From NCBI GenBank assembly GCA_944412445.1, contig CALYBJ010000004.1, forward strand, positions 1 to 64,000: a DNA stretch of 64,000 nt. Reading direction: 5' to 3'. How positions within the stretch are numbered: the first letter of the stretch is position 1; each line of letters opens with the position of its first letter. Shown piece after piece: positions 7,402 to 14,681 of this stretch. Below the pieces are notes generated by a model. The model had not been told where the DNA came from. It did no database searches and saw only the letters and a program-made list of their open reading frames with translations. This DNA comes from an uncultured Clostridia bacterium. Its GTDB lineage: Bacteria; Bacillota; Clostridia; Oscillospirales; Acutalibacteraceae. Position numbers and translations under genes: made by a program.

Positions 7402-8598
7402 TTATTCCCTGCCAAGCCTTGACTTAAAATCCTTATAACCGAAATCTGTAAGCTTTATAAGCTCTCCGTTCTCTGTTCTTTTCCATATATCAGGCAGCGG
7501 CATACCGTTGAAGGTGTTGTTTTTACAGGTGGTGTATATTGCCATATCTCCGAAAAGCAGAAAATCTCCCTCCTTTAACGGCTCTTTAAAACAAAAATCG
7601 CCTATAATATCACCGGCAAGGCAGGTAGGCCCGCCTAAGCGGTATTTGTATTTATTATTTTTATCGTCCGCACCGTATAAAGGCGGAGTATAGGGCATTT
7701 CAATTACGTCGGGCATATGACAAGCCGCACTGACGTCTGTTACGGCAATTTTAATTCCGCCGTTTTCCACAACATCAAGAATTCTGCCTGCAAGGTAGCC
7801 AGCGTTTAAGGCTACGGCTTCTCCCGGCTCCAAGTATACCTGCAAATTCCATTTATTCTGTGTGTAAGATACAATTTTTATAAGCCTTTGTATGTCGTAA
7901 TCCTTTCTTGTAATATGGTGACCGCCGCCCATATTAAGCCATTTCATGTGAGGCAGTACATCGGAAAATTTCTCCTCAACAGCTTTCAGCGTAATTTCCA
8001 AATCATCTGAATTTTGCTCGCAAAGAGTATGAAAATGAAGCCCGTCAAGAAGAGAAAACAAATCAGGCGTCATATGTTTGTCCCATACTTCCCTTGTTAC
8101 GCCTAATCTGCTGCCATTGGCGCAGGGGTCGTATATTTCGTGTCCCTCCTGAGTTGAACACTGAGGATTGATTCTAAGGCCTAAGCTTTTTCCTGCTCTT
8201 TTCGCTTTTTCTCCGAATTTTTGCAGCTGTCTTACCGAATTAAAAACAATATGGTCAGCGTAAGAAAGCAGTTCGTCAAACTCATCGTCTCTGTATGCTC
8301 CGCAGAAAACATGAACCTCGCCCTCCGGCATTGCTTCCCTGCCAAGTTTCGCTTCATAAAGACCGCTTGCCTCTGTTCCCGATAAGTACTGCGACAAAAC
8401 GCCGTAAAAATTAAAATTTGAAAAAGCCTTTTGAGCAAGCAGTATTCTGCATCCGGTTCTGTCTGCAACGGCTTTTAAAATCTTTCCGTTTTCAATAAGC
8501 TGTTTTTCATCAATTATGTAACACGGTGTTTTAATTTTTCCGAAAAGCTTTTCCGGTTCTTCATTTCCGAGAGACGAAAATATTTCTCTGTTTTCCAT
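7402..8598 (-). CDS. nspC: Carboxynorspermidine/carboxyspermidine decarboxylase
   Basis: The 398-residue protein is a fold type III (alanine racemase-like) PLP decarboxylase. The PLP lysine is expected at Lys57 in LLAQKAFSNF, the glycine-rich phosphate site is WLNMGGGHHITRKDY, and the C-terminal active-site Asp/Cys region includes TCLAGDIIGDF, a diagnostic pattern for the carboxyspermidine branch rather than DapF/LysA. It decarboxylates carboxyspermidine (or carboxynorspermidine) to the polyamine. It lies 8 bases after the matching dehydrogenase gene, so both steps of the aspartate-semialdehyde route are together. Which product is made depends on the diamine supplied; agmatinase nearby suggests putrescine and thus spermidine. 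Confidence 0.9.
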   Translation of the reverse strand: MENREIFSSLGNEEPEKLFGKIKTPCYIIDEKQLIENGKILKAVADRTGCRILLAQKAFSNFNFYGVLSQYLSGTEASGLYEAKLGREAMPEGEVHVFCGAYRDDEFDELLSYADHIVFNSVRQLQKFGEKAKRAGKSLGLRINPQCSTQEGHEIYDPCANGSRLGVTREVWDKHMTPDLFSLLDGLHFHTLCEQNSDDLEITLKAVEEKFSDVLPHMKWLNMGGGHHITRKDYDIQRLIKIVSYTQNKWNLQVYLEPGEAVALNAGYLAGRILDVVENGGIKIAVTDVSAACHMPDVIEMPYTPPLYGADDKNNKYKYRLGGPTCLAGDIIGDFCFKEPLKEGDFLLFGDMAIYTTCKNNTFNGMPLPDIWKRTENGELIKLTDFGYKDFKSRLGRE

Positions 8599-8606
8599 AA
8601 GCTTTA

Positions 8607-9866
8607 TCAGTCAACCAAAACGGGATTGCGGTTTTCTCTTCGCGGCAGTCCGTATTTGTCAAGGGCTTCAAGGAAAGGATCGGGATCGAATTCCTCAACG
8701 GTATATACCCCGGCTTTGCTCCATTTTCCCGTTAAGAGCATTAACGCTCCGCACATAGCCGGAACGCCTGTTGTATAGCTTATTGCCTGGCTTCCAACCT
8801 CTTTGTAACACTCCTGATGATCGCAGACATTATAAATGTAATAAGTTTTCTCCTTGCCGTCTTTTTTGCCTGTAAAAATACATCCGATATTTGTTTTTCC
8901 GTGAGTACGAGGGCCGAGGCTTGCAGGGTCGGGCAGAAGCTCCTTTAAAAATTTGATAGGAACAATCTCTCTGCCCTCAAAATTTACCGGAACGGTTGAC
9001 AGCATACCTACATTTTCAAGGCATTTCATGTGAGTTAAATAGCTTTGACCAAATGTCATAAAGAAGCGTATTCTTTTGACCTCAGGAATATTCAAGGCAA
9101 GAGACTCGATCTCCTCATGATGAAGAAGATACATATCTTTATCTCCTACGCCGTCAAAATTATATTCTCTTTTTATGCTCATTGCGGGAATCTCCACCCA
9201 GCGGCCGTTTTCCCAGTAGCTTCCTGGTGCAGAAACCTCCCTTAAATTAACCTCGGGATTAAAATTTGTGGCAAAAGCATATCCGTGATCGCCGCCGTTG
9301 CAGTCTAATATGTCGATTGTGTCAATGGTGTCAAACTCATGCTTTTTTGCATAAGCGCAGTAAGCCTGGGTAACTCCGGGGTCAAATCCGCAGCCCAAAA
9401 GCGCCGTTAAACCGGCGTTTTTGAATTTTTCTCTGTAAGCCCACTGCCAGCTGTAATCAAAATAAGCTGAAAATCCCGTCTCTTTGCATCTTTTCTCATA
9501 TATTTTCCGCCATTCCGGGTCATCGGTGTCTTCAGGCTCATAATTAGCCGTGTCCATATAATTTACATGACATTCAAGACAGGCGTCCATAATAGTCAAA
9601 TCCTGATACGGCAGAGCTATATTCATAACAAGGTCGGGCTTATATTCATTTATAAGCTTAACAAGCTCCTCAACCTTATCGGCGTCTACCTGAGCCGTAG
9701 TGATTTTAGTAGATGTTTTTCCCTCAAGTGACTTTTTCAGCTCGTCGCATTTTGATTTTGTACGGCTGGCAATGCAAAGCTCAGTAAAAACCTCGCTTGC
9801 CTGACAGCATTTTTTTATTGCTACTCCGGCGACTCCGCCGCAGCCTATAACCAGAACTCTGCTCAT
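8607..9866 (-). CDS. Carboxynorspermidine/carboxyspermidine dehydrogenase (saccharopine dehydrogenase family)
   Basis: The 419-residue protein opens with a Rossmann dinucleotide site, VLVIGCGGVAGVAIKKC, and continues as a saccharopine dehydrogenase-type reductase (segments LVMNIALPYQDLTIMDACL and LLGCGFDPGVTQAYCAY). In this operon it should condense putrescine with L-aspartate beta-semialdehyde and reduce the imine with NADPH to carboxyspermidine. A lysine-pathway saccharopine enzyme is unlikely because the decarboxylase partner follows directly and no lysine genes are near. It starts 4 bases after the agmatinase stop, with RBS AAGGAG before the ATG. Confidence 0.88.
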   Translation of the reverse strand: MSRVLVIGCGGVAGVAIKKCCQASEVFTELCIASRTKSKCDELKKSLEGKTSTKITTAQVDADKVEELVKLINEYKPDLVMNIALPYQDLTIMDACLECHVNYMDTANYEPEDTDDPEWRKIYEKRCKETGFSAYFDYSWQWAYREKFKNAGLTALLGCGFDPGVTQAYCAYAKKHEFDTIDTIDILDCNGGDHGYAFATNFNPEVNLREVSAPGSYWENGRWVEIPAMSIKREYNFDGVGDKDMYLLHHEEIESLALNIPEVKRIRFFMTFGQSYLTHMKCLENVGMLSTVPVNFEGREIVPIKFLKELLPDPASLGPRTHGKTNIGCIFTGKKDGKEKTYYIYNVCDHQECYKEVGSQAISYTTGVPAMCGALMLLTGKWSKAGVYTVEEFDPDPFLEALDKYGLPRRENRNPVLVD

Positions 9867-9870
9867 TATT

Positions 9871-10740
9871 TTATCTCCTTTTATTTTTACTGAGAGCCAG
9901 TATTAACTCTCGTACTGTTTTACACGCAAGGGCCGTTGACGCTCCGCTTTGATCAAGCATGGGCGCAAGCTCGTTTACATCGGCGCCTATAATATTTGCG
10001 GAAGAGACAGTCATTATGCCGTGAAGCAGCTCGTTAAAGGTGATGCCTCCTGCCTCCGGAGTACCTGTTCCGGGGAATGACGAAGGATCCACACAGTCCA
10101 GATCAAGGGTAAAATATACAGGAATATTTTTGCTTTTAAGCTTGGATGTAAGCTCTAAAAGCCCCTCGAAGCCGAATTTGTGCATATTTGTATGTTCCCC
10201 GGCAAATTCAAATTCGCTCTTTTCACCGCTTCGTATACAGAACTGATGTATTCTGCCGTCGCCTGTAAGCTCATGGCATCTGCGCATAACGCAGGCATGG
10301 CTTAATTTCGCTCCTAAATAATCGTCTCTTAAATCGGCATGGGCGTCAAAATGAATAATGTGAAGGTCGGGATATTTTTTCACTGCCGCTCTTACGGCGC
10401 CCAATGTGACAAGATGTTCGCCGCCCAGCATCAGCGGAAGTTTGCCGTCATTAAAAATTATATCCGCTCGGTTTTCTATATCGTTGAGAGCTTTTCCGGC
10501 GTCACCGAATGAAAGCTCCAGATCGCCGCTGTCAAAAACCTTAAAGTCAAGCAAATCCTTATCCTGATAAGGGCTGTATGTTTCAATTCCGAAGCTTTCG
10601 TGCCTTATATATGAAGATCCGAATCTGGCTCCCGGACGGAAGCTTGTTGTGGAATCAAATGGCGCTCCGAAAAGAACTATATCGGCTTCACGGTAATCAC
10701 AGTCACAGCCTATAAATGTTTCAATATTCTGATTAAGCAT
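9871..10740 (-). CDS. speB: Agmatinase (ureohydrolase family)
   Basis: The 289-residue protein has the manganese-binding motifs of the arginase/agmatinase family in order: GGEHLVTLG, then HFDAHADLRDDY, and YFTLDLDCVDPSSFPGTGTPE. It hydrolyses agmatine to putrescine and urea. Arginase is less likely because the first gene of the operon is an arginine decarboxylase type enzyme that would make agmatine. The start ATG overlaps the end of speE by one base, showing tight coupling. Length is typical for the family (about 290). Confidence 0.92.
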   Translation of the reverse strand: MLNQNIETFIGCDCDYREADIVLFGAPFDSTTSFRPGARFGSSYIRHESFGIETYSPYQDKDLLDFKVFDSGDLELSFGDAGKALNDIENRADIIFNDGKLPLMLGGEHLVTLGAVRAAVKKYPDLHIIHFDAHADLRDDYLGAKLSHACVMRRCHELTGDGRIHQFCIRSGEKSEFEFAGEHTNMHKFGFEGLLELTSKLKSKNIPVYFTLDLDCVDPSSFPGTGTPEAGGITFNELLHGIMTVSSANIIGADVNELAPMLDQSGASTALACKTVRELILALSKNKRR

Positions 10741-11591
10741 TACTCCACCTCCATAAGCATTCTTTCAAGAAACGCCGGAAGATAAAACGCTCCAACATGA
10801 AGCTTTGTTGTATAATAATTTGTTTCAAGATTCAATTTTAGCCATTTTTCCGGATCAAGATCATCTACAGGATGATATTTTTTACTGGCAAATCCGAAAA
10901 GCCAGTAGCCGGCGGCATAGGTTGGAATATGAGCCTGATATACACGGCTTACGGGAAAAATATTCGCTATAAGGTGATGACTTCTCTGCATTGCCAGTGC
11001 GTCATGCCTGAAAAACGGGCTTCCCTGCTGATTTACCATTATACCGTCCTGATGAAGGGCATTGTAGCAGCTGCCGTAAAACTCTCTTGTAAAATAACCC
11101 TCCGAAGGGCCGAACGGATCCGTCGAATCAACTATAATCAAGTCATACTCGTCTTTGCACCGTCTTATAAATCTTAAGGCGTTGTCAAAATAAATATACA
11201 CTCTGTCATCGTCAAGTCGGCTTGCATTTTCCGGAAGATACTCCCGGCAGGCTTCAAGAACCATAGGGTCCATTTCCACAAGGTCTATTCTTTTTACGGT
11301 GTCATACCTTGCAAGCTCCTTTACAACACCTCCGTCTCCTGCTCCTATTACAAGAATATCCTTTATATCGGGATGAACGGACATGGGCACATGAGTAATC
11401 ATTTCATCGTATATGAATTCGTCCCTTTCGGTAAGAATTACATTTCCGTCAAGAGTCAATACTCTTCCGAACTCGGGAGTGTCAAAAATATCTATCTGCT
11501 GAAACTCACTTTTTTTGGAATAAAGATGATTGTTTACTCTTATACTGTGCTTTACATCCGGTGCGTGAAATTCACTGAACCAAAGCTCCAT
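10740..11591 (-). CDS. speE: Spermidine synthase family aminopropyltransferase
   Basis: The 283-residue protein shows the aminopropyltransferase core: strand/loop LVIGAGDGGVVKELA for decarboxylated SAM, RIDLVEMDPMVLEAC, and the catalytic DSTDPFGPSEGYF loop. The diamine-binding YDEMITHVP segment is present. Oddly, the operon already has the carboxyspermidine route, and no S-adenosylmethionine decarboxylase (speD) is in the window to supply the aminopropyl donor. The enzyme may use donor made elsewhere, or aminopropylate agmatine instead of putrescine; this is inference. The gene follows speA by 11 bases. Confidence 0.9.
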   Translation of the reverse strand: MELWFSEFHAPDVKHSIRVNNHLYSKKSEFQQIDIFDTPEFGRVLTLDGNVILTERDEFIYDEMITHVPMSVHPDIKDILVIGAGDGGVVKELARYDTVKRIDLVEMDPMVLEACREYLPENASRLDDDRVYIYFDNALRFIRRCKDEYDLIIVDSTDPFGPSEGYFTREFYGSCYNALHQDGIMVNQQGSPFFRHDALAMQRSHHLIANIFPVSRVYQAHIPTYAAGYWLFGFASKKYHPVDDLDPEKWLKLNLETNYYTTKLHVGAFYLPAFLERMLMEVE

Positions 11592-11602
11592 TTTTATCCT
11601 CC

Positions 11603-13048
11603 TTATACCAGCACATTAATATTTAAAATATCCGGATCCTCGGGGCCGGTCATTGAACAGCCCTTTTCCTTGGCGTACAGAATATAATCAAGTATTTCCT
11701 TCGTTATCCTCTCCCCCGGAGCGAGTATCGGTATTCCCGGCGGATAGCACATTACAAACTCACTGCATACAAGACCTGCGCTCTCTTTTATAGGCACGCT
11801 TTTTTTCCGTGCGTAAAAAGCCTCCTGGGGACTTGTTACCACCTCCGGGTCAATATACTCCTGACTTAACAGTCCGCTTTTATCCTTTTCATAAAGCCTT
11901 CTGATTTCAGCCAGGGCGCTTACAAGGCGTTCAAGCTCCTGAGGTCTGTCGCCCATTGAAAGATAAGCAAGTATATTTCCTATATCTCCGAATTCTATCT
12001 GAATATCGTATTCGTCTCTTAATATGTCGTAAACCTCAATTCCCGCAAGACCTATATCCCTTGTATAAACGCTGAGCTTAGTCCTGTCAAAATCAAAAAT
12101 CGAATTGCCGTTTATCAGCTCGCTGCCGAACGCATAGTATCCGCCGATTGAATTGATTTCATCTCTTGCGTAGTTTGCCATGCTTACAACCTTTGCAAAA
12201 ACCTCTCTGCCTCTCAGGGCAAGATTTCTGCGGCTTATATCAAGGCTTGACATTAAAAGATAGCTTCCCGAGGTTGTCTGAGTAAGATTTATTATCTGCC
12301 TTACATGACCGGAATTGATGTTTTCTCCGGTAAGCAGCAAACTTGACTGAGTTAAGCTTCCTCCGCTTTTATGCATTGATACAGCCGACATATCGGCTCC
12401 TGCCGCCATTGCCGATACAGGCATATTTTCTCCGAAATAAAAATGTGTGCCGTGGGCCTCATCCGCAAGACAAAGCATACCGGCGTCATGAGCCATTTTT
12501 GCTATGGCCTTTATATCGGAACAAATACCATAATAGGTTGGATTGTTGACAAGCACCGCCACTGCGTCGGGATTTTCGCTGATTGCCTTTTGAACCTGTT
12601 CTCTCTCCATACCCAGTGAAATGCCCAGCCTTGTATCTACCTCGGGATTTACATATACAGGAACGGCTCCGCACAAAACAAGGGCGTTTATAACGCTTCT
12701 GTGGACATTTCTCGGAAGAATAATTTTGTCTCCTCTTTTACAGGCTGACAAAATCATACTCTGAACTGAGCTTGTTGTTCCTCCAACCATTAAAAATGCG
12801 TTTGCCGCTCCGAATGCGTCAGCCGCCAGCATTTCCGCTTCTCTTATTACGGAAACGGGATGGCACAGATTATCAAGAGGCTTCATGCTGTTAACATCTA
12901 CCGCTACGCACTGCTGCCCCAAAAACGCGGTAAGCTCCGGATTTCCCCTGCCGTGCTTATGCCCGGGAACATCAAAAGGCACAACCCTCATATTTCTGAA
13001 TTTTTGTAAAGCCTCATAAACAGGGGCGCTGTTTTGATTCATTTTCAT
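11603..13048 (-). CDS. speA: Arginine (Orn/Lys/Arg-type) decarboxylase, fold type I
   Basis: The 481-residue protein is the short form of the fold type I decarboxylase family that lacks the wing domain of inducible enterobacterial enzymes. The PLP lysine lies in SMHKSGGSLTQSS, the preceding Asp in LADEAHGTHFYF, and the N-terminal FDVPGHKHGRGN is characteristic. In Firmicutes this form is usually a biosynthetic arginine decarboxylase (agmatine-forming); lysine or ornithine cannot be ruled out from motifs alone, but agmatinase in the same operon supports arginine. RBS GAGGTG precedes the ATG. It is the first gene of the operon and lies behind a structured leader. Confidence 0.88.
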   Translation of the reverse strand: MKMNQNSAPVYEALQKFRNMRVVPFDVPGHKHGRGNPELTAFLGQQCVAVDVNSMKPLDNLCHPVSVIREAEMLAADAFGAANAFLMVGGTTSSVQSMILSACKRGDKIILPRNVHRSVINALVLCGAVPVYVNPEVDTRLGISLGMEREQVQKAISENPDAVAVLVNNPTYYGICSDIKAIAKMAHDAGMLCLADEAHGTHFYFGENMPVSAMAAGADMSAVSMHKSGGSLTQSSLLLTGENINSGHVRQIINLTQTTSGSYLLMSSLDISRRNLALRGREVFAKVVSMANYARDEINSIGGYYAFGSELINGNSIFDFDRTKLSVYTRDIGLAGIEVYDILRDEYDIQIEFGDIGNILAYLSMGDRPQELERLVSALAEIRRLYEKDKSGLLSQEYIDPEVVTSPQEAFYARKKSVPIKESAGLVCSEFVMCYPPGIPILAPGERITKEILDYILYAKEKGCSMTGPEDPDILNINVLV

Positions 13049-13062
13049 TTTTCACACCTCAG

Positions 13063-13083
13063 AAAGCCCAGAATTCGGGCTTT
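13063..13083 (-). promoter_or_regulatory. Small hairpin just upstream of the speA ribosome-binding site
   Basis: AAAGCCC (13063-13069) and GGGCTTT (13077-13083) form a 7-bp perfect stem with a 7-nt loop that ends 2 bases before the GAGGTG Shine-Dalgarno. It could modulate translation or serve as a standby structure; its role is not known. Confidence 0.4.
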
Positions 13084-13085
13084 TC

Positions 13086-13128
13086 AAAAAAAACAAAAAA
13101 ACGCAAGCTGTAATTACACAACTTGCGT
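13086..13128 (-). terminator. Intrinsic terminator/attenuator-like hairpin ahead of speA
   Basis: On the minus strand, ACGCAAG and CTTGCGT (13122-13128 and 13101-13107) form a stem with a small inner palindrome, followed by about 15 nearly uninterrupted U residues. It lies between the nearest promoter-like -10 (13141-13146) and the speA start, with no room for a promoter after it. It should therefore act on transcription entering speA, as an attenuator, or else terminate an upstream small RNA with leaky read-through. Confidence 0.65.
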
Positions 13129-13140
13129 TCAGCGTTTATC

Positions 13141-13146
13141 ATTATA
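13141..13146 (-). promoter_or_regulatory. Possible speA-proximal -10 element
   Basis: A perfect TATAAT on the minus strand has only a poor -35 (TTTGCT, 16 bp away). A transcript from here would meet the hairpin at 13086-13128 after a few bases, so its use is doubtful. Confidence 0.3.
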
Positions 13147-13221
13147 CCATAAATTCTTCCGCAGCAAACACATAAGTATGGACGGGACACAGTATTTGCA
13201 GAAAAATATTCACTATGGTGC

Positions 13222-13424
13222 ACAGAGTCTATATAGCAAGAAAACTTTTACTACTCTTTATTGACCGTTTCACAAGTTTGCGTAACTTTACGCATTTCGG
13301 TTATGAAGTAACCAACTTATAAAATTCAGCTTTTAAGCTGCATCAATACGGCAGTGGACCTGGCTGTCCGCATGGCCTGAACTCCGAGGAGTGGTCCCAC
13401 ATTAAATTGCTTGGAAGACTCTGT
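13222..13424 (-). ncRNA. Candidate structured RNA of about 200 nt, 6S RNA-like architecture
   Basis: The minus strand shows a promoter followed by an RNA whose ends pair: ACAGAGTC at its 5' side (13417-13424) and GACTCTGT at its 3' side (13222-13229). A few bases inside, AGCAA can pair with TTGCT. The interior holds a GC-rich arm (GTGGGACC with GGTCCAC) and three clean hairpins (CAGCTT/AAGCTG, GGTTA/TAACC, TGCGTA/TACGCA). No reading frame fits. The length near 200 nt, long closing helix and own promoter resemble 6S RNA, the RNA polymerase-binding regulator, but I cannot confirm this by covariance. It might instead be a leader element of the polyamine operon. Confidence 0.5.
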
Positions 13425-13449
13425 TAAAATAGATTCATTCCTGTTAGAT

Positions 13450-13478
13450 ATTGTATTATATATTATTCTTTTTGTCAA
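13450..13478 (-). promoter_or_regulatory. Sigma-A promoter for the structured RNA upstream of speA
   Basis: On the minus strand a perfect TTGACA (13473-13478) and TACAAT (13450-13455) are spaced by 17 bp. The predicted start near 13443 lies about 20 bases before the closing stem of the candidate RNA. Confidence 0.7.
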
Positions 13479-13546
13479 TATATTAAATATGTTTTTTAAT
13501 TTCACTGAGATTTTAAAATGTTTTTGAAATCATCCATAGAAAATAA

Positions 13547-14365
13547 TTATTCAGTAAAAACGCGGTATCTCTCTTTTATATATCTTCCTAAGAGCTTTTC
13601 AAAGTTTAAGTGGAATATTTTTTCTTTTTCTTCTTCACTGACAAACAGTTTATTGAGCATTTCTATTTCATCGGCAGGATTCCACATGGGATAATCCGTT
13701 CCGAACAAAATATAGTCAGAACCTACAGAATCCATTAGCTTTCTTACTCTGCCGGAATCTATAAAACCTAATGTACTGCTGGAATCTACATAAATCCCCG
13801 TTCCCTTTAATATATCAACGCTTTCCTCCCATTCGGACCAGCCTCCGAAATGTGCCGCGATGATGTCAAGCTTCGGAAATTTTTCCTTTACCTTTAAAAT
13901 TCTTTTTGCTTTTGAATACTCGGTTCTGAAATCTCCTGCATGAAAAAGTATCGGCAGTCTGCCCTCACATACTTCATATATTGCCATGGCTTTATCGGAA
14001 TCAGCCTCGAATTTTTGAAAATCAGGATGAAGCTTTATTCCTACAATCCCCTTGGAAACAGCTCGTTCGATTTCTTTTACAGGGTCGTCCATATCAGGAT
14101 GAACAGAGGTAAAGCCTATCAAGGTGTCGGGATATTTTTTTATTTCCTCGCCTATAAAATCAGTTATCGAATGAACCTGCGACGGCGTTGTTGCAACCGA
14201 ATGAACAAGAATTTTTGAAACTCCCGCCCTTCTTTCAACTTCAATAAGGTTTTCCACCGTTCCTGTGCCGAAAATGGATCTGCCGTCATAAAAATTACTT
14301 ATTCCGTGCACAGCCTTATCCGCAATAGCATTGGGATAAATATGTGCATGAGCGTCAATTATCAT
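13547..14365 (-). CDS. Amidohydrolase-2 (ACMSD-like) family metal-dependent hydrolase
   Basis: The protein of about 272 residues begins with the metal-binding IIDAHAHIYPN motif and continues as a TIM-barrel amidohydrolase, with GIKLHPDFQKF, LFHAGDF, IIAAHFGGW and a late FGTDYPMWNP giving the remaining His/Asp ligands. Members include decarboxylases and hydrolases of many small carboxylates; the substrate cannot be read here. A GTG at 14374 is in frame, but AAGGTG lies 6 bases before ATG at 14365, which is chosen. The gene stands alone, between the polyamine leader and the divergent uracil permease. Confidence 0.75.
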   Translation of the reverse strand: MIIDAHAHIYPNAIADKAVHGISNFYDGRSIFGTGTVENLIEVERRAGVSKILVHSVATTPSQVHSITDFIGEEIKKYPDTLIGFTSVHPDMDDPVKEIERAVSKGIVGIKLHPDFQKFEADSDKAMAIYEVCEGRLPILFHAGDFRTEYSKAKRILKVKEKFPKLDIIAAHFGGWSEWEESVDILKGTGIYVDSSSTLGFIDSGRVRKLMDSVGSDYILFGTDYPMWNPADEIEMLNKLFVSEEEKEKIFHLNFEKLLGRYIKERYRVFTE

Positions 14366-14534
14366 GTCCTTCACCTTACATTTTATTTATATATTTATTA
14401 TACATTTTATATTGATTTTGTAAACTTTTGGAGTGATAGAAATTTAAGTTGTTTTTTTTAATAATTTGTTGATTTTTAAAAAATTTAAAATAATTATTTA
14501 CTTTTTTATGTCTTTATGATATTATAATAAAAAA

Positions 14535-14568
14535 ATCTTTAAGCTGTGTACAGAGTGACTGGCAAGAT
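14535..14568 (+). promoter_or_regulatory. PyrR-binding RNA loop upstream of the uracil permease
   Basis: ATCTT and AAGAT close a hairpin containing ACAGAGTGACTGGCAAG, which matches the conserved PyrR target (a CAGAG-purine-ACTGGCAAG-like loop) of Firmicute pyr genes. In that system PyrR with UMP binds this anti-antiterminator and favours the terminator downstream. GCAAGA inside it (14562-14567) can instead pair with TCTTGC of the terminator stem (14604-14609) to form the antiterminator. Pairing logic is seen in the sequence; PyrR itself is outside the window. Confidence 0.75.
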
Positions 14569-14601
14569 TTTAAATTGAACGCCGTTTTCGGTTTTTTATT
14601 G

Positions 14602-14628
14602 AGTCTTGCTTCAGCAGGATTTTTTTTT
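14602..14628 (+). terminator. PyrR-controlled attenuator terminator before the uracil permease
   Basis: AGTCTTGC (14602-14609), loop TTCA and GCAGGATT (14614-14621) form an 8-bp stem with G-U pairs, followed by nine T residues. Its 5' half overlaps the antiterminator pairing region. It lies 54 bases before the permease start. Confidence 0.8.
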
Positions 14629-14681
14629 GTGTTTTTTTCGGAAATAAATGCTTTGCATTTTAAATTAACGGAGGTTTTTTT

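Noticed and set aside
13034-13264. 76-codon plus-strand frame upstream of speA
   Set aside because: It crosses the terminator hairpin and the structured RNA region and has no ribosome site.
13321-13424. Cobalamin or T-box riboswitch ahead of speA
   Set aside because: A short B12-box-like string (AGCCAGG with CTGCC) is present, but the other cobalamin boxes are missing; the T-box GGTGG-ACCGCG motif is also absent.
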